Shown piece by piece: positions 1 through 11,029 of a stretch of DNA of 64,000 nucleotides. The stretch covers positions 248,001 to 312,000 of the forward strand of contig NZ_PDZL01000004.1 of NCBI RefSeq assembly GCF_002735705.1. Direction: 5' to 3'. This DNA is from Janthinobacterium sp. BJB426. GTDB lineage: Bacteria; Pseudomonadota; Gammaproteobacteria; Burkholderiales; Burkholderiaceae_D. The position numbers and the translations under genes are program-made. The notes below the pieces were generated by a model that saw only the letters and a program-made list of their open reading frames with translations, made no database searches and was not told the origin of the DNA. Numbering within the stretch: the first letter of the stretch is position 1; every line of letters starts with the position of its first letter.

Positions 1-1
1 C

Positions 2-226
2 GCGGACCATATCGAGGACGGACGAATGGCGCTCGAAGCGCGCCACCTGATGGTCTGCAGGCATGCGATTCACCTGAGTACCGGCAGGGTCACGCTGGAT
101 GGCGCCGAGGTAGCGAGCGAGGTGGCAGCGAAGGGGAGCAAGCTGGGAGCCGTGCCGTGGCTGCCGCACGATGAGGCGCTGCTGGAAAAAATCGTCGGCC
201 TCGCCGGCCAGCTGCTCCAGCATTGA
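2..226 (+). CDS. C-terminal end of an unidentified protein (5' truncated)
   Basis: The reading frame is open from base 2 and ends with TGA at 224-226, so the gene starts before the window. The visible 74 residues contain no motif I recognise. The end is helical and leucine-rich (EALLEKIVGLAGQLLQH), as expected of a soluble protein's C-terminus. It lies about 100 bp upstream of the aminopeptidase P gene on the same strand. The opposite-strand frame covering 70-1293 is a GC-rich shadow of the aminopeptidase gene. Function unknown. Confidence 0.5.
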   Translation, partial: ADHIEDGRMALEARHLMVCRHAIHLSTGRVTLDGAEVASEVAAKGSKLGAVPWLPHDEALLEKIVGLAGQLLQH

Positions 227-327
227 AGACGAGCCGCATCCTGATCCTGGCCTGGGCTGCGTGAGTACTGCATTGCCGGCAATCGGAGTATCATGAGCGC
301 TTCCCAGCACAGCACCTTTTCGCCGCC

Positions 328-2139
328 ATGCAGACATCCGTTCACAGTAATCCCGCCTCCCGTTTGACCTTGCTGCGCGCCGCCATGCGCGCGCAGCAGA
401 TCGATGCCCTGATCGTGCCATCGGCCGATCCGCATTTGTCCGAGTACCTGCCGGCCCGCTGGCAGGGCCGCGAGTGGCTGTCGGGCTTTACGGGTTCCGT
501 CGGTACCCTGGTCGTGACGCAGGATTTTGCCGGCGTGTGGACCGATGGCCGTTACTGGGAACAAGCGGAAGACGAGCTGGCTGGCAGCGGCATCGTCCTG
601 AAAAAAATCCCGTCCGGCGCCAGCGTGCTGTATATCGACTGGCTGGGCGAGACCGTGCAGCCGGGGCAGACGGTGGCCGTCGATGGCGCCGTGCTGGGTC
701 TGGCCAATGCGCGCCTGCTGCAGCAGGCGCTGGGCGCGCAAGTGACCCTGCGTACGGACATCGACGTGCTGCAAGCCGTGTGGCCCGATCGCCCGGCCAT
801 GCCGGTCGCGCCCGTATATGAACATGCGCCCGCGTATCCATCGCTGTCGCGCACGCAGAAACTGGCGGCCCTGCGCGCCGGCATGGCGGTGCACGGCGCC
901 AGCCACCACGTGATTTCCACGCTCGACGATATCGCGTATCTGTTCAACTTGCGCGGCGCCGACGTGCACTACAACCCCGTCTTCCTCGCGCATGCGCTGG
1001 TGGGCCCGGAGCGCGCCACGCTGTTCATCGCCGAAGGCAAGCTGCCGGCGTCCCTGCGCGCCACCCTGGAAAGCGAAGGCGTGGACGTGGCCGCGTACGA
1101 CCGCACGGCGGTTGCATTGGCCGCCTTGCCGGCCGGCGCCACCTTGTTGCTCGACCCGCGCCGCATCACGTTCGGCACGCGCCAGGCCGTGGCCGAGGGC
1201 GTGCGGGTGGTCGAATCCATCAACCCGACCACCCTGGCCAAGTCGCGCAAGACGGATAGCGAAGCGGCGCACGTGCGCGCCGCCATGGAGCAAGATGGCG
1301 CTGCCCTGTGCGAATTTTTCAGCTGGTTAGATTGCACCCTGGCCGACCCGCAGCGCGCGCTATTGACGGAAATCGGCATCGACGAACACCTGACGGCCGC
1401 GCGCGCGCGCCGCGCCGGTTTTGTCAGCCCCAGTTTCGGCACCATCGCCGGCTTCAATGCGCATGGCGCCATCATGCATTACCACGCGCATGCGGATTCG
1501 GCCGCCACCATCGAAGGCGACGGCTTGCTGCTGATCGACTCGGGCGGCCAGTATTGGGGCGGCACCACGGACATCACGCGCGTGGTCCCCGTCGGCACGA
1601 TCACGCCCGAACACCGGCGCGATTTCACCCTGGTCTTGCGCAGCATGATCGCCCTGTCGCGCGCGCAGTTCCCGCGCGGCGTGAAGTCGCCCATGCTCGA
1701 CGCCATCGCCCGCGCGCCGCTGTGGGCCGAGGGCATCGACTTTGGCCACGGCACGGGCCACGGCGTGGGCTTTTTCCTCAACGTCCACGAAGGGCCGCAA
1801 TCGATTTCCCAGTCCGCCATGCCGGAGCCGCAGACGGCCATGGAACCGGGCATGATCACCTCCATCGAACCGGGCATCTACCGCCCTGGCCAGTGGGGCA
1901 TCCGCATCGAGAACCTGGTGCTGAACGTGCCTGCGGAAACGACGCAGTTTGGCGAATTTCTCCGCTTCGAAACCCTGACCCTGTGCCCGATCGACACGCG
2001 CTGCGTGGAACGGTCGCTGCTGCGCGACGACGAGGCGGCGTGGCTGAACGACTATCACGCCACCGTGCGCGCGCGCCTGGCGCCGCTGTTGTCCGGCGAT
2101 GCGCTGGCGTGGCTGGAACAGCGCACGGGAGCCATCTGA
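328..2139 (+). CDS. Aminopeptidase P family protein (Xaa-Pro aminopeptidase, M24B)
   Basis: At 603 residues this has the size and three-domain layout of the XPNPEP1 type: two creatinase-like N-terminal domains, then a C-terminal pita-bread peptidase domain. It would remove N-terminal residues preceding proline, in the cytoplasm, using two metal ions. Visible ligands match the family: D404 and D415 in IDSGGQYWGGTTDIT, a histidine near 478 in HGTGHGVG, and glutamates near 514 (SIEPG) and 528 (RIENL). There is no signal peptide. Its stop overlaps the next start (TGATG), so it probably heads a co-transcribed run with the following genes. Family assignment is firm; exact substrate range is inferred. 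Confidence 0.93.
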   Translation: MQTSVHSNPASRLTLLRAAMRAQQIDALIVPSADPHLSEYLPARWQGREWLSGFTGSVGTLVVTQDFAGVWTDGRYWEQAEDELAGSGIVLKKIPSGASVLYIDWLGETVQPGQTVAVDGAVLGLANARLLQQALGAQVTLRTDIDVLQAVWPDRPAMPVAPVYEHAPAYPSLSRTQKLAALRAGMAVHGASHHVISTLDDIAYLFNLRGADVHYNPVFLAHALVGPERATLFIAEGKLPASLRATLESEGVDVAAYDRTAVALAALPAGATLLLDPRRITFGTRQAVAEGVRVVESINPTTLAKSRKTDSEAAHVRAAMEQDGAALCEFFSWLDCTLADPQRALLTEIGIDEHLTAARARRAGFVSPSFGTIAGFNAHGAIMHYHAHADSAATIEGDGLLLIDSGGQYWGGTTDITRVVPVGTITPEHRRDFTLVLRSMIALSRAQFPRGVKSPMLDAIARAPLWAEGIDFGHGTGHGVGFFLNVHEGPQSISQSAMPEPQTAMEPGMITSIEPGIYRPGQWGIRIENLVLNVPAETTQFGEFLRFETLTLCPIDTRCVERSLLRDDEAAWLNDYHATVRARLAPLLSGDALAWLEQRTGAI

Positions 2140-2393
2140 TGCGCTCGACCCGCGCCACCTCCGCCATCGAGCGGCTCAAGGAACGCACCGGCCACCGTCT
2201 CTACACGATGGCGCGCACGGGCGATGAACTGTTCTTTCTCACGGAAGGCCCCGGCTTGCCGCCTTTGTGCCCGCCGCTGGAACTCGATGCGTTTGTCGCC
2301 TTCGTCAATGGCCTGGGACCGCAAAAGGCGCGCCGCGTCAGCAAGCTCGACGTGGCGTTTGAAAAGCAGCTGACCAAAAAGCCCCAGGATTAA
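2139..2393 (+). CDS. Small conserved-looking protein of unknown function
   Basis: This 84-residue protein begins at an ATG overlapping the stop codon of the aminopeptidase gene and ends one base before the MgtC-like start, so translational coupling on both sides is likely. The sequence is basic at both ends with a leucine/proline-rich centre (GLPPLCPPLELDAFVAFVNGL) and no signal peptide or membrane span. I recognise no family. The tight packing between two clear genes is the main argument that it is real. Confidence 0.7.
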   Translation: MRSTRATSAIERLKERTGHRLYTMARTGDELFFLTEGPGLPPLCPPLELDAFVAFVNGLGPQKARRVSKLDVAFEKQLTKKPQD

Positions 2394-3134
2394 ATGCCGA
2401 CCATCGACTTCCTGCGCGCCTACTGGTCGCCGGCCGAGCTGGCGACGAATGGCGTGATCCTGCTGAACCTGCTGGGCGCGCTGCTGCTGGGCTTGCTGGT
2501 GGGTTACGAGCGTTCTTATCACGGGCGCGCGGCCGGCATGCGCACTTACAGCCTTGTCTGCATGGCCTCGGCCGCGCTGACGGTGCTGGGCGGCTATCCT
2601 GAATTTTGGTACGGCGGCCATGGCGCCATCGTCGGCAGCGATCCCACGCGCGTCATCCAGGGCATCGTCACGGGCGTGGGTTTCCTCGGCGCCGGCGTCA
2701 TCATGCGCGAGGGGTTCAATATCAGCGGCCTGACGACGGCCGCCTCGATCTGGGCCTCGTCCGTGATCGGCATCATGGTCGGCATCGGCTTTTATCTGTC
2801 GGCCATGGGCCTGGCCTTCCTGTGCGCGATGGCGATGATTTTTCTGTCAAAATTGGAGAACTGGCTGCCGTCGCGCCACGCGGTGGCCATCACCATGCGC
2901 TTCAAGCAAGGCTTTATTCCCCGTGAGGATGCGCTGCGGCGCATGGCGGCCAAGCGCGGCTACGATATCGCCAGCGGCTCGCTGACCATCGGCAGCAACG
3001 AAGGCATGCAGGAATGGCGTTTTGTCGCCATCGCGCATGGCAAGAACACGGGCGCCAGCCTGTCGGCCATGTCGGCCGAACTGGCCGCTTTCGAAGGCAT
3101 CGCCGGCTTCCAGCTGTCGCATGCCCGCAATTGA
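2394..3134 (+). CDS. MgtC/SapB family membrane protein
   Basis: The 246-residue protein has four to five hydrophobic helices in the first 150 residues, with the MgtC-type stretches GYERSYHGRAAGMRTY and GVGFLGAGVIMREG, then a soluble C-terminal domain resembling the ACT-like tail of larger MgtC proteins. MgtC relatives act in the inner membrane and are linked to growth in low magnesium and to ATP synthase modulation; that role is carried over from the family. It starts immediately after the preceding stop and is followed 16 bp later by the DUF924 gene. No Mg-responsive leader is apparent because the gene is embedded in the run. Confidence 0.88.
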   Translation: MPTIDFLRAYWSPAELATNGVILLNLLGALLLGLLVGYERSYHGRAAGMRTYSLVCMASAALTVLGGYPEFWYGGHGAIVGSDPTRVIQGIVTGVGFLGAGVIMREGFNISGLTTAASIWASSVIGIMVGIGFYLSAMGLAFLCAMAMIFLSKLENWLPSRHAVAITMRFKQGFIPREDALRRMAAKRGYDIASGSLTIGSNEGMQEWRFVAIAHGKNTGASLSAMSAELAAFEGIAGFQLSHARN

Positions 3135-3150
3135 TACGGATGCCGAGAGA

Positions 3151-3738
3151 ATGAATATGGATGCACAGGCACAAGCGGTACTCGATTTCTGGTTCCTGCC
3201 GCCGGATAACCCGGATTATGGCCAGTCGCGCATGGAATGGTTCCGCAAGGATGACGGCTTTGACGCGCAGATACGCGAGCGTTTCGGCGCGCTGATCGAT
3301 GCCGCCATCGACGGCGGCTTGCGTGAATGGGATGCGACGCCGCACGGCGCGCTGGCGCGCCTCATCGTGCTCGATCAATTCACGCGCAATGTGTATCGCG
3401 GCACGCCGCGCGCCTTTGCCGGCGACACCCGGGCGCTGGCGTTGGCCATCGCCTTGACGCAAGCGGGACAGGACGGGCAATTGCCGCCGATGCTGCGCGC
3501 CTTTGCCTACCTGCCGTTCGAACACGCGGAAGACCTGGCCATGCAGGCGCGTGCCGTCGAGCTGTTCCAGCTGCTGTCGCAGGCGCAGCCCGGTTTTGAC
3601 GGCATGCTCGACTACGCCGAGCGCCACCAGGAAGTGATCGCCCGCTTTGGCCGTTTCCCGCACCGTAACGCCATCCTGGGCCGCGCTTCCACGCCGCAAG
3701 AGGTGGAATTCCTGCGCCAGCCGGGATCGAGCTTCTAG
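3151..3738 (+). CDS. DUF924 family protein
   Basis: The 195-residue product begins MNMDAQAQAVLDFWFLPPD; this start is chosen over the upstream in-frame ATG at 3022, which lies inside the MgtC-like gene. The family signatures are visible: FWF at the N-terminus, LARLIVLDQFTRNVYRGT in the middle, and LPFEHAEDLAMQARAVELF. DUF924 proteins are all-helical and TPR-like in fold, with no established biochemical role. It is soluble and shares the run with the MgtC-like and DUF2520 genes; neighbours do not suggest a specific process. ATG at 3157 is an equally possible start. Confidence 0.85.
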   Translation: MNMDAQAQAVLDFWFLPPDNPDYGQSRMEWFRKDDGFDAQIRERFGALIDAAIDGGLREWDATPHGALARLIVLDQFTRNVYRGTPRAFAGDTRALALAIALTQAGQDGQLPPMLRAFAYLPFEHAEDLAMQARAVELFQLLSQAQPGFDGMLDYAERHQEVIARFGRFPHRNAILGRASTPQEVEFLRQPGSSF

Positions 3739-3747
3739 AAAATCATC

Positions 3748-4575
3748 ATGAACGTCACTTTGAATATCATCGGCGCCGGCCACGTGGGCCGCGTGCTGGG
3801 CAGTTTGTTCGCCGGCGTGGAAGGTGTCGCCGTGCAGGACGTGCTCACGCGCTCGATGGCCTCGGCGCAAGCGGCCGTGGCCTTCATCGGCGCCGGAACC
3901 CCCGTCGACAGCTATGCGGCCTTGCGCCACGCCGACGTCACCATGCTGGCCGTCTCCGACGATCAGATCGGTCCGGCCTGCGCGGCGCTGGTGGCCGAAG
4001 GGCGCCAGGCGGGCGCCATCGTGTTTCACTGCAGCGGCGCGCTGGCCTCGAACGTGCTGCTGGCGGCCACGCAGGCCGGCGCGTTTGTCGCCAGCGCCCA
4101 CCCGATCCGCAGCTTTGCCGATCCGGCACAAGTGGCCGCCACCTTTGACGGCACGTTTTGCGGCGTCGAAGGCGACCCGCTGGCGCTGGCCTTCCTCACG
4201 CCGGCCTTGAACGCCATCGGCGCGCGCCCCGTGCCCATCGATCCGGCCGCCAAGACCCTGTATCACGCGGCCGCCGTCTTTGCCAGCAATTATCTGGTGA
4301 CGGTGCTCGACGCGGCCTTGCGCGCCTACCAGGCGGCCGGCATTCCCGAGCCGGTGGCGCGCGAACTGGCCCAGCCCCTGGTGACGGAAGCGGTGGCGAA
4401 TGTATTCCGTCTGGGCGCCGCGCCCGCGCTGTCCGGTCCCATCGCGCGCGGCGACTCGGCCACCGTGCAACGCCAGCAACTGGCCGTGCAAAACTGGGAT
4501 GCCGCCACGGGCGAGTTGTACCGGGCGCTGGTGGCGCCCACGCAGGATCTGGCCAGGCGCAAGCGCGGGGGGTGA
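3748..4575 (+). CDS. Rossmann-like and DUF2520 domain protein
   Basis: This 275-residue protein opens with a classic NAD(P)-binding fingerprint, IIGAGHVGRVLG, and continues with a Rossmann-like domain to about residue 130 (FHCSGALASNVL, SAHPIRSFADP). The remainder is a helical DUF2520 dimerisation domain (KTLYHAAAVFASNYLVTVLDAAL). The architecture resembles pyrroline-5-carboxylate and ketopantoate reductases, so a small-molecule dehydrogenase is plausible, but no substrate is known to me for this family. It is the last gene of the forward run and is convergent, with no gap, to the diguanylate cyclase. Confidence 0.85.
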   Translation: MNVTLNIIGAGHVGRVLGSLFAGVEGVAVQDVLTRSMASAQAAVAFIGAGTPVDSYAALRHADVTMLAVSDDQIGPACAALVAEGRQAGAIVFHCSGALASNVLLAATQAGAFVASAHPIRSFADPAQVAATFDGTFCGVEGDPLALAFLTPALNAIGARPVPIDPAAKTLYHAAAVFASNYLVTVLDAALRAYQAAGIPEPVARELAQPLVTEAVANVFRLGAAPALSGPIARGDSATVQRQQLAVQNWDAATGELYRALVAPTQDLARRKRGG

Positions 4576-4576
4576 C

Positions 4577-6031
4577 TCAGGCGGCGTGCACGCCGTTGCG
4601 GCCGTGATGCTTGGCCTGATACAAGGCGCTGTCGGCGCGCGAAAAGAAGGCCGATTCGCTTTCCTCCGGCCGGTACTCGGCCACGCCCAGGCTGATCGTC
4701 ACGGGCAGCTCCGGCGCGGGCAGGCCGAAATCGTGGTGTTCGATGGCAGCGCGCAGGTTTTCCGCTACTTCCGCCGCTTGCGCCAGGCTGCAGTTATTCA
4801 GCAGTACCAGGTATTCCTCGCCGCCCCAGCGCGTGATGACGTCGCTTTCGCGCACGGTGGCGCGCGCCACGTCGGCCACACCCCGGATGACCTTGTCGCC
4901 CCACAGGTGGCCGTGAGTATCGTTGACGCGCTTGAAGAAATCGATGTCGAAGAGGATGGCGGACATCGGTTGTTCGTTGCGTTTGGACAAGAGCATGGCG
5001 CGCTGGAACAGCAATTCCAGCGATTGGCGGTTCAATAGCCCCGTCAGTGCATCCGTCGAGGCGATGCGTTCGATGCGGCGCTGGTAGCGGTTCACCGTTA
5101 GCAAGGTCAACAGCAGTACCAGCAGGGTGACGCCAAAGCTGATGGCCAGGTTGAAGATGAAGACGCGCTGCAGCGACTGGACTTCGTCGCTGACATTCTG
5201 CTCGACCACCAGGTACCAGCCCAGTTCGGGAATGAAGCGCGAATTGACGAGGATTTGTGCGCGCCCCAGCTGGTACGACAGATGCGTCGGTTCGCTCTGG
5301 TGGTTGATGATCTGCTCGGCAATGGCGTTCACGCCGGGCAGGCTGCGGATGTTGCCGTGCCCGTTGCGCATGGTCTTGCCCGCCAACACCAGCATGCCGG
5401 CGCCGTCGACAAAATAGATGTTGCGGTGGAAGCGCGCCTGGTAGCGGTCGATGATGTGGCTCATGGTCGCCAGGGTCAGGCCGATGCCGGTAGCGCCGAT
5501 GAACTGGCCATCGTAATCATAAACGCGGTGGTTGATGAAGATGGTCATGCTGTCGCGGTTGGCCATGTCCACGTCGACATTCGTCTCGTAATCGGTCTGC
5601 TCCATGGCGCGTACGCGGTAGTACCAGATGTCGCGCGTGGCCTGTGGGCTGACGGATTTCAGGGTGCCTTCCGCATAGTAATATTTGCTGCTCTTGTCCG
5701 AGACGAGAAAGCTGGTGATGGCGCCGTACTTCTTCTTGACCTCGGCCAGGTAGCGCACGATCTGTTCCGGCTTGTTTTCGCCGGCCAGTATCCAGTCGCG
5801 CACGAAGGTGTCGTGCGCCATCAGCGAGGAAATGAAGACGGGACGCAGCATGTCCTTCTGGATTTCCGAATAGATATTGTCGCCCGTCAGCGGCAGGGTC
5901 TGGTCGGCGATGCCATGCTCGATGGCCTGGCGCGAGGCCAGGTAGCTGGCCAGGCTGGTGGCCATGAAGCCCGCCCCCAGGATCAGGGTGAGGAGGATGA
6001 GCAGGCGGTACTTGATCGACAGAAGACGCAT
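4577..6031 (-). CDS. Membrane-bound Cache-GGDEF diguanylate cyclase
   Basis: From the ATG at 6031 the protein has about 484 residues. A transmembrane helix lies near residues 7-30, then a periplasmic dCache-type sensor domain, a second membrane span (FNLAISFGVTLLVLLLTLL) and a C-terminal GGDEF domain. The active-site signature is GGEEY, and the inhibitory RxxD site is present exactly five residues upstream (RESD-VITRW-GGEEY). It should make cyclic-di-GMP with product inhibition, in response to an unknown extracytoplasmic ligand. A TTG start 30 bp upstream is possible, but the ATG puts the membrane helix at the usual place. No EAL domain is fused. Confidence 0.92.
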   Translation of the reverse strand: MRLLSIKYRLLILLTLILGAGFMATSLASYLASRQAIEHGIADQTLPLTGDNIYSEIQKDMLRPVFISSLMAHDTFVRDWILAGENKPEQIVRYLAEVKKKYGAITSFLVSDKSSKYYYAEGTLKSVSPQATRDIWYYRVRAMEQTDYETNVDVDMANRDSMTIFINHRVYDYDGQFIGATGIGLTLATMSHIIDRYQARFHRNIYFVDGAGMLVLAGKTMRNGHGNIRSLPGVNAIAEQIINHQSEPTHLSYQLGRAQILVNSRFIPELGWYLVVEQNVSDEVQSLQRVFIFNLAISFGVTLLVLLLTLLTVNRYQRRIERIASTDALTGLLNRQSLELLFQRAMLLSKRNEQPMSAILFDIDFFKRVNDTHGHLWGDKVIRGVADVARATVRESDVITRWGGEEYLVLLNNCSLAQAAEVAENLRAAIEHHDFGLPAPELPVTISLGVAEYRPEESESAFFSRADSALYQAKHHGRNGVHAA

Positions 6032-6296
6032 GGAGACGAGGGGTGGCCGGCGGGAAGGCAATCGTGAGGCAAGCCAAAAGTATGCAGCAGGCCGGGTATT
6101 GGCGCAATGATAACTGGCTTTATTGATAATTTACGCTGGCGAACGCGACAAGATAACCACGACTTACCAAATAAAAGTGCCGATTTGTCGACAAAGATGC
6201 CAATTAGCAATAAGATTTGACGAGGGGAATCATTGCGCACCGCCCCTGTCTTGCCGCCCGTTTCAGGCGCGGGACATTACGCGCAGGGAGTGTTGT

Positions 6297-6659
6297 ATGT
6301 TATTTTTAAAGAGTACGTCTGTCAGCAAGGCCCCCGGCATCTACGAGGTCGACATCGCCGCCAAACCACCGGGCAAGACCTTCGGCATTTTTCTCGCCAC
6401 CGATCCCGACCATCCACCCCTTGCCTTGCTGGGACAATTGAAGGCGCTCGGCTTCGAGAACACCTATAGTTCGCCTTATCTGCACAAGGATGCGGGCAAA
6501 GTGCTGGACCTGCATTTCCAGAAGGATGGCACGGATATCTTCAAGGGCTGGAAAACCGAGGAGTGCACGCACAACCTGGCGGCCATCACGGCGCTGTTCG
6601 AGGAGCATGGCATTGCTATCGCCCCACGCGTGATGTCGATGGCGGAAGCCTACGCTTAA
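6297..6659 (+). CDS. Small protein of unknown function
   Basis: A 120-residue soluble protein starting at ATG 6297, preceded by a good Shine-Dalgarno (GGGAG, 6 nt upstream). It contains PPGKTFGIFLATDPDHPP, which looks P-loop-like but lacks the complete GxxxxGK[ST] spacing, so I do not call it a nucleotide-binding motif. The C-terminal half is helical. It stands alone, 265 bp from the divergent cyclase and convergent with the molybdopterin-fold gene. I recognise no family. Confidence 0.7.
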   Translation: MLFLKSTSVSKAPGIYEVDIAAKPPGKTFGIFLATDPDHPPLALLGQLKALGFENTYSSPYLHKDAGKVLDLHFQKDGTDIFKGWKTEECTHNLAAITALFEEHGIAIAPRVMSMAEAYA

Positions 6660-6674
6660 TCTGCCTCAACCGCT

Positions 6675-7256
6675 TCAACCCGCCTCCACACCAATGTGAT
6701 ACAGCGCCCACGGGCAGCTGGTGTAGCGTTCGGCCAGGGGCAGGGCTGCCACGGCCGCGATGCGGTCCGCATCGTGGATCGCCCATAGCGGTCCCAGTCC
6801 GCCCAGCGCCATCGCCTGCCCGTCCAGGTGGGTGGCGACAATAAAACGCTGTGCGCGCGCCTGCGCCATGGTCAGCGCCGCCGCATAGCCATCCACGGCG
6901 CGCAGCAGCAGCCGCACGGCATCTTCCTCGGGCGCGCCCGCCGCCTTCAATACATCGACCAGCAACGGCCCGCGCAGGGCGTGTGCCTTGCCATCGTATT
7001 CCAGGGTGGGGTGGATGGTGCGCGCCGGCAAGTTCGCCAGCGCCGCAAAGTCGAAGGCCCGCGCCCGCTCAAAACTGATCTTTTGCTTGTGCATCATCTG
7101 GTCGCGCACGGCGTCGAATGGACCGCGGTTCGGCTTGTCGATGCTGCCAGTGATGGTCAGCAGGGCAGGACCGCGCAGGCCGGCGGGCGCCGCCCGGGCG
7201 ATGGCGGGCAGGGCCGCGCCGGCCATGGCGGCGGCGAGAAACTGACGTTTGTGCAT
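6675..7256 (-). CDS. Molybdopterin-oxidoreductase-fold periplasmic protein
   Basis: The 193-residue product begins MHKRQFLAAAMAGAALPAIARA, an export signal with Tat-like character but no twin arginine. The body resembles the small sulfite-oxidase/YedY-like molybdopterin-binding fold: LLTITGSIDKPNRG, LPARTIHPTLEYDGKAHALRGPLLVDVLKAAG and a terminal WALYHI. The usual cofactor-coordinating cysteine is not evident, so it may bind no molybdenum and act as a periplasmic sensor or partner protein. Proteins of this type are often encoded near diguanylate cyclases, as here 0.6 kb away, but a link is inference only. Confidence 0.7.
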   Translation of the reverse strand: MHKRQFLAAAMAGAALPAIARAAPAGLRGPALLTITGSIDKPNRGPFDAVRDQMMHKQKISFERARAFDFAALANLPARTIHPTLEYDGKAHALRGPLLVDVLKAAGAPEEDAVRLLLRAVDGYAAALTMAQARAQRFIVATHLDGQAMALGGLGPLWAIHDADRIAAVAALPLAERYTSCPWALYHIGVEAG

Positions 7257-7491
7257 GCACTTCTCCTCTGGACTGAAATCGCTAATGCTCTTAAGTCTAT
7301 CTTAAGTTCGCTCAACGGTGCGCATTGTACGGTTATTGTCAGTTTGGAATGCTGACTTACATCTTGTCACAGTTCTTACGGAATGAAGAAAGACGTAGCT
7401 TTTTTCGGCTGTTATTGTGTCCTCATCGCACTTCGCTGAACTGCGAATCCAGGCACGAATCTAGGAACATTAACTAATTGAGAGAGAGAAC

Positions 7492-8073
7492 ATGATGAAG
7501 AAGAAAATCCTGTTTGCAATGATCGCTTCCGTTACCGCACTGACCGGCATGAGCGCCGCCCACGCCGAAGGCGCGTATGTGGGTGCTGGCGTCACGGGCA
7601 ACCGTTATAACTTCGATATTCCTGGCGCCACCAGCGCCGATAATCACAGCGGCTACAAGGCCGGCGCCAAGATCTTCGCCGGTTACGATTTCGATAAAAC
7701 CTGGGCGGTCGAAGGCGGCTACGCCGATTTCGGCAGCAAGGATTACAGCTATGTCACCGGTGCTGGCAACGGTTCCGTGAAAAGCGATTCGCACGGCTAC
7801 TACCTGGCCGGCAAGGCCACCATGCCCGTGACCGACAAGGTCGGCGTGTTCGGCAAGCTCGGTGTGGCCAAGGTCAAGAACAGCTTGAGCGGCACAGGCC
7901 TGTCGACCGGCATCAGCGGCAACGACAAGACGGGCGTGTACGCTTCCGTTGGCGCCCAGTACGCGATCAACGAGAAAGTCTCGCTGACGGCGGAAGTGGA
8001 ACACTTCGGCAAGAGCGCCGACCAGGGCCGCAAGGCTACCGGCCTGGCCCTGGGCGCACGCTACAACTTCTAA
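7492..8073 (+). CDS. Outer-membrane beta-barrel protein
   Basis: A 193-residue protein with a clear signal peptide (MMKKKILFAMIASVTALTGMSAAHA, cleavage after AHA). The mature part alternates polar and aromatic residues typical of eight-stranded OmpA/opacity-type barrels (GYKAGAKIFAGYDFDKTWAVEGGYADFG) and ends in the outer-membrane C-terminal signature ALGARYNF. A strong purine-rich ribosome site (GAGAGAGAA) precedes the double ATG. It is monocistronic: a 235-bp upstream gap and a strong terminator immediately downstream. The likely role is structural or in surface permeability; no ligand can be deduced. Confidence 0.9.
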   Translation: MMKKKILFAMIASVTALTGMSAAHAEGAYVGAGVTGNRYNFDIPGATSADNHSGYKAGAKIFAGYDFDKTWAVEGGYADFGSKDYSYVTGAGNGSVKSDSHGYYLAGKATMPVTDKVGVFGKLGVAKVKNSLSGTGLSTGISGNDKTGVYASVGAQYAINEKVSLTAEVEHFGKSADQGRKATGLALGARYNF

Positions 8074-8099
8074 TTCACCGGAAGTTTGCTGAAAAAAAA

Positions 8100-8128
8100 G
8101 GCAGTTACCGCGAGGTAACTGCCTTTTT
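8100..8128. terminator. Bidirectional rho-independent terminator
   Basis: A perfect 10-bp stem (GGCAGTTACC / GGTAACTGCC) with loop GCGA, flanked by eight A residues on the left and five T residues on the right. It separates the convergent beta-barrel and ettA genes and can serve both strands. Confidence 0.92.
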
Positions 8129-8145
8129 GCATTGCCGGACCGAAA

Positions 8146-9813
<1,668 letters not shown>

Positions 9814-9906
9814 TAGAAATCTCGGGTGATATACAAAGACGGACAGGATACGGTAAACGCCCGCTTCCGGCCAGCGCTGCGCGCTGCCGGGGCGGGTAAA
9901 ACCGGA

Positions 9907-10791
9907 TTACGCAGCCAGCCGCGCGCGGCGGCTGCTCCACAGCCCTTCAGCCGCGTACAGGCCCAGCGCCGTCCAGATGACGAGGAAGCCCAGCATGCGC
10001 TCGGGCGTGAACGATTCGTGGAAGACCCACACGCCGATCAGTAACTGGCCCGTGGGGGCGATGTATTGCAACAATCCCAGCACGGCCAGCGGCAGGCGGC
10101 GCGCGCCGGCGGCAAACAGCAGCAGGGGAATGGCCGTGATGGGGCCGGACGCCAGCAGCAGCGCGCGCGTGGCGGTGGAATCTGTATTGACGAAGCCGCT
10201 CTGGCCATGCCAGCCCAGCCACAGCATGTAGGCCAGCGCCAGGGGAAATAAAATCAATGTTTCGAACGACAGGCCTTCCAGCGCGCCCAGCGCGGCCGTC
10301 TTGCGCAGCAAGCCATAGCCGCCGAAGGTGGCCGCCAGCAGCAGGGCGATCCAGGGCACTTGCCCCGCCTGCCACGTGAGCCAGGCCACGCCGCAGGCGG
10401 CCAGGCCGATGGCCAGCCACTGCAGGCGGCGCAGGCGTTCGTGCAGCAGCAAAAAGCCCAGCATGACGTTGATCAGGGGCGTAATGAAGTAGCCGAGGCT
10501 GGCGTCGACCACGTGGCCGTTGTTGACGGCCCAGATATAGATGAACCAGTTGGCGGAGAGTAAAAACGCACTGGCGACGAAGCTGGCCACCACCCTGGGC
10601 TGCGCTTTCAGGCTGCCCAGCCAGCTCCACTGCCGGCGCACGGTCAGCACGATTCCCAGGAACAATAGCGACCAGACCATGCGGTGCGCCAGGATTTCCT
10701 GCGGCGCGATCTCGCCGATGGCGTGGAAGTACAGGGGGAACAGGCCCCAGCACAGGAAGGCGAGGGAGGCGTACAACATGCCTGGATTCAT
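9907..10791 (-). CDS. rarD: EamA-family transporter RarD
   Basis: A 294-residue protein of about ten hydrophobic helices in two repeated halves, the drug/metabolite transporter layout. The N-terminus (MNPGMLYASLAFLCWGLFPLYFHAIGEI) and the motif EILAHRMVWSLLFL match RarD proteins. It sits in the inner membrane; the substrate is not established for the family. It lies 93 bp upstream of ettA on the same strand and divergent from kup. Confidence 0.9.
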   Translation of the reverse strand: MNPGMLYASLAFLCWGLFPLYFHAIGEIAPQEILAHRMVWSLLFLGIVLTVRRQWSWLGSLKAQPRVVASFVASAFLLSANWFIYIWAVNNGHVVDASLGYFITPLINVMLGFLLLHERLRRLQWLAIGLAACGVAWLTWQAGQVPWIALLLAATFGGYGLLRKTAALGALEGLSFETLILFPLALAYMLWLGWHGQSGFVNTDSTATRALLLASGPITAIPLLLFAAGARRLPLAVLGLLQYIAPTGQLLIGVWVFHESFTPERMLGFLVIWTALGLYAAEGLWSSRRARLAA

Positions 10792-11029
10792 GATGGGCTT
10801 CGCTGGAGAGTAGACAGTCTGTCATTATGGCTGAAAACATCGGGAGCTGCCCGGCGCCGCTGGCGAGGCGTAGAATGGCAACAAATTAATGGCCGCAAGC
10901 CCGCGCAGCAAGGCGGAGCGGCACAAAACCACGACTTTGGGGCAGCTGCGGAACCATGCAAAAATACTCTTGCTATTTGCTAATACCTATCATATTGTGC
11001 GATGCAACAAAACAAAAACGGGTGCAACC

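Noticed and set aside
6361..6420. P-loop in the small unknown protein (PPGKTFG)
   Set aside because: Lacks the full GxxxxGK[ST] spacing.
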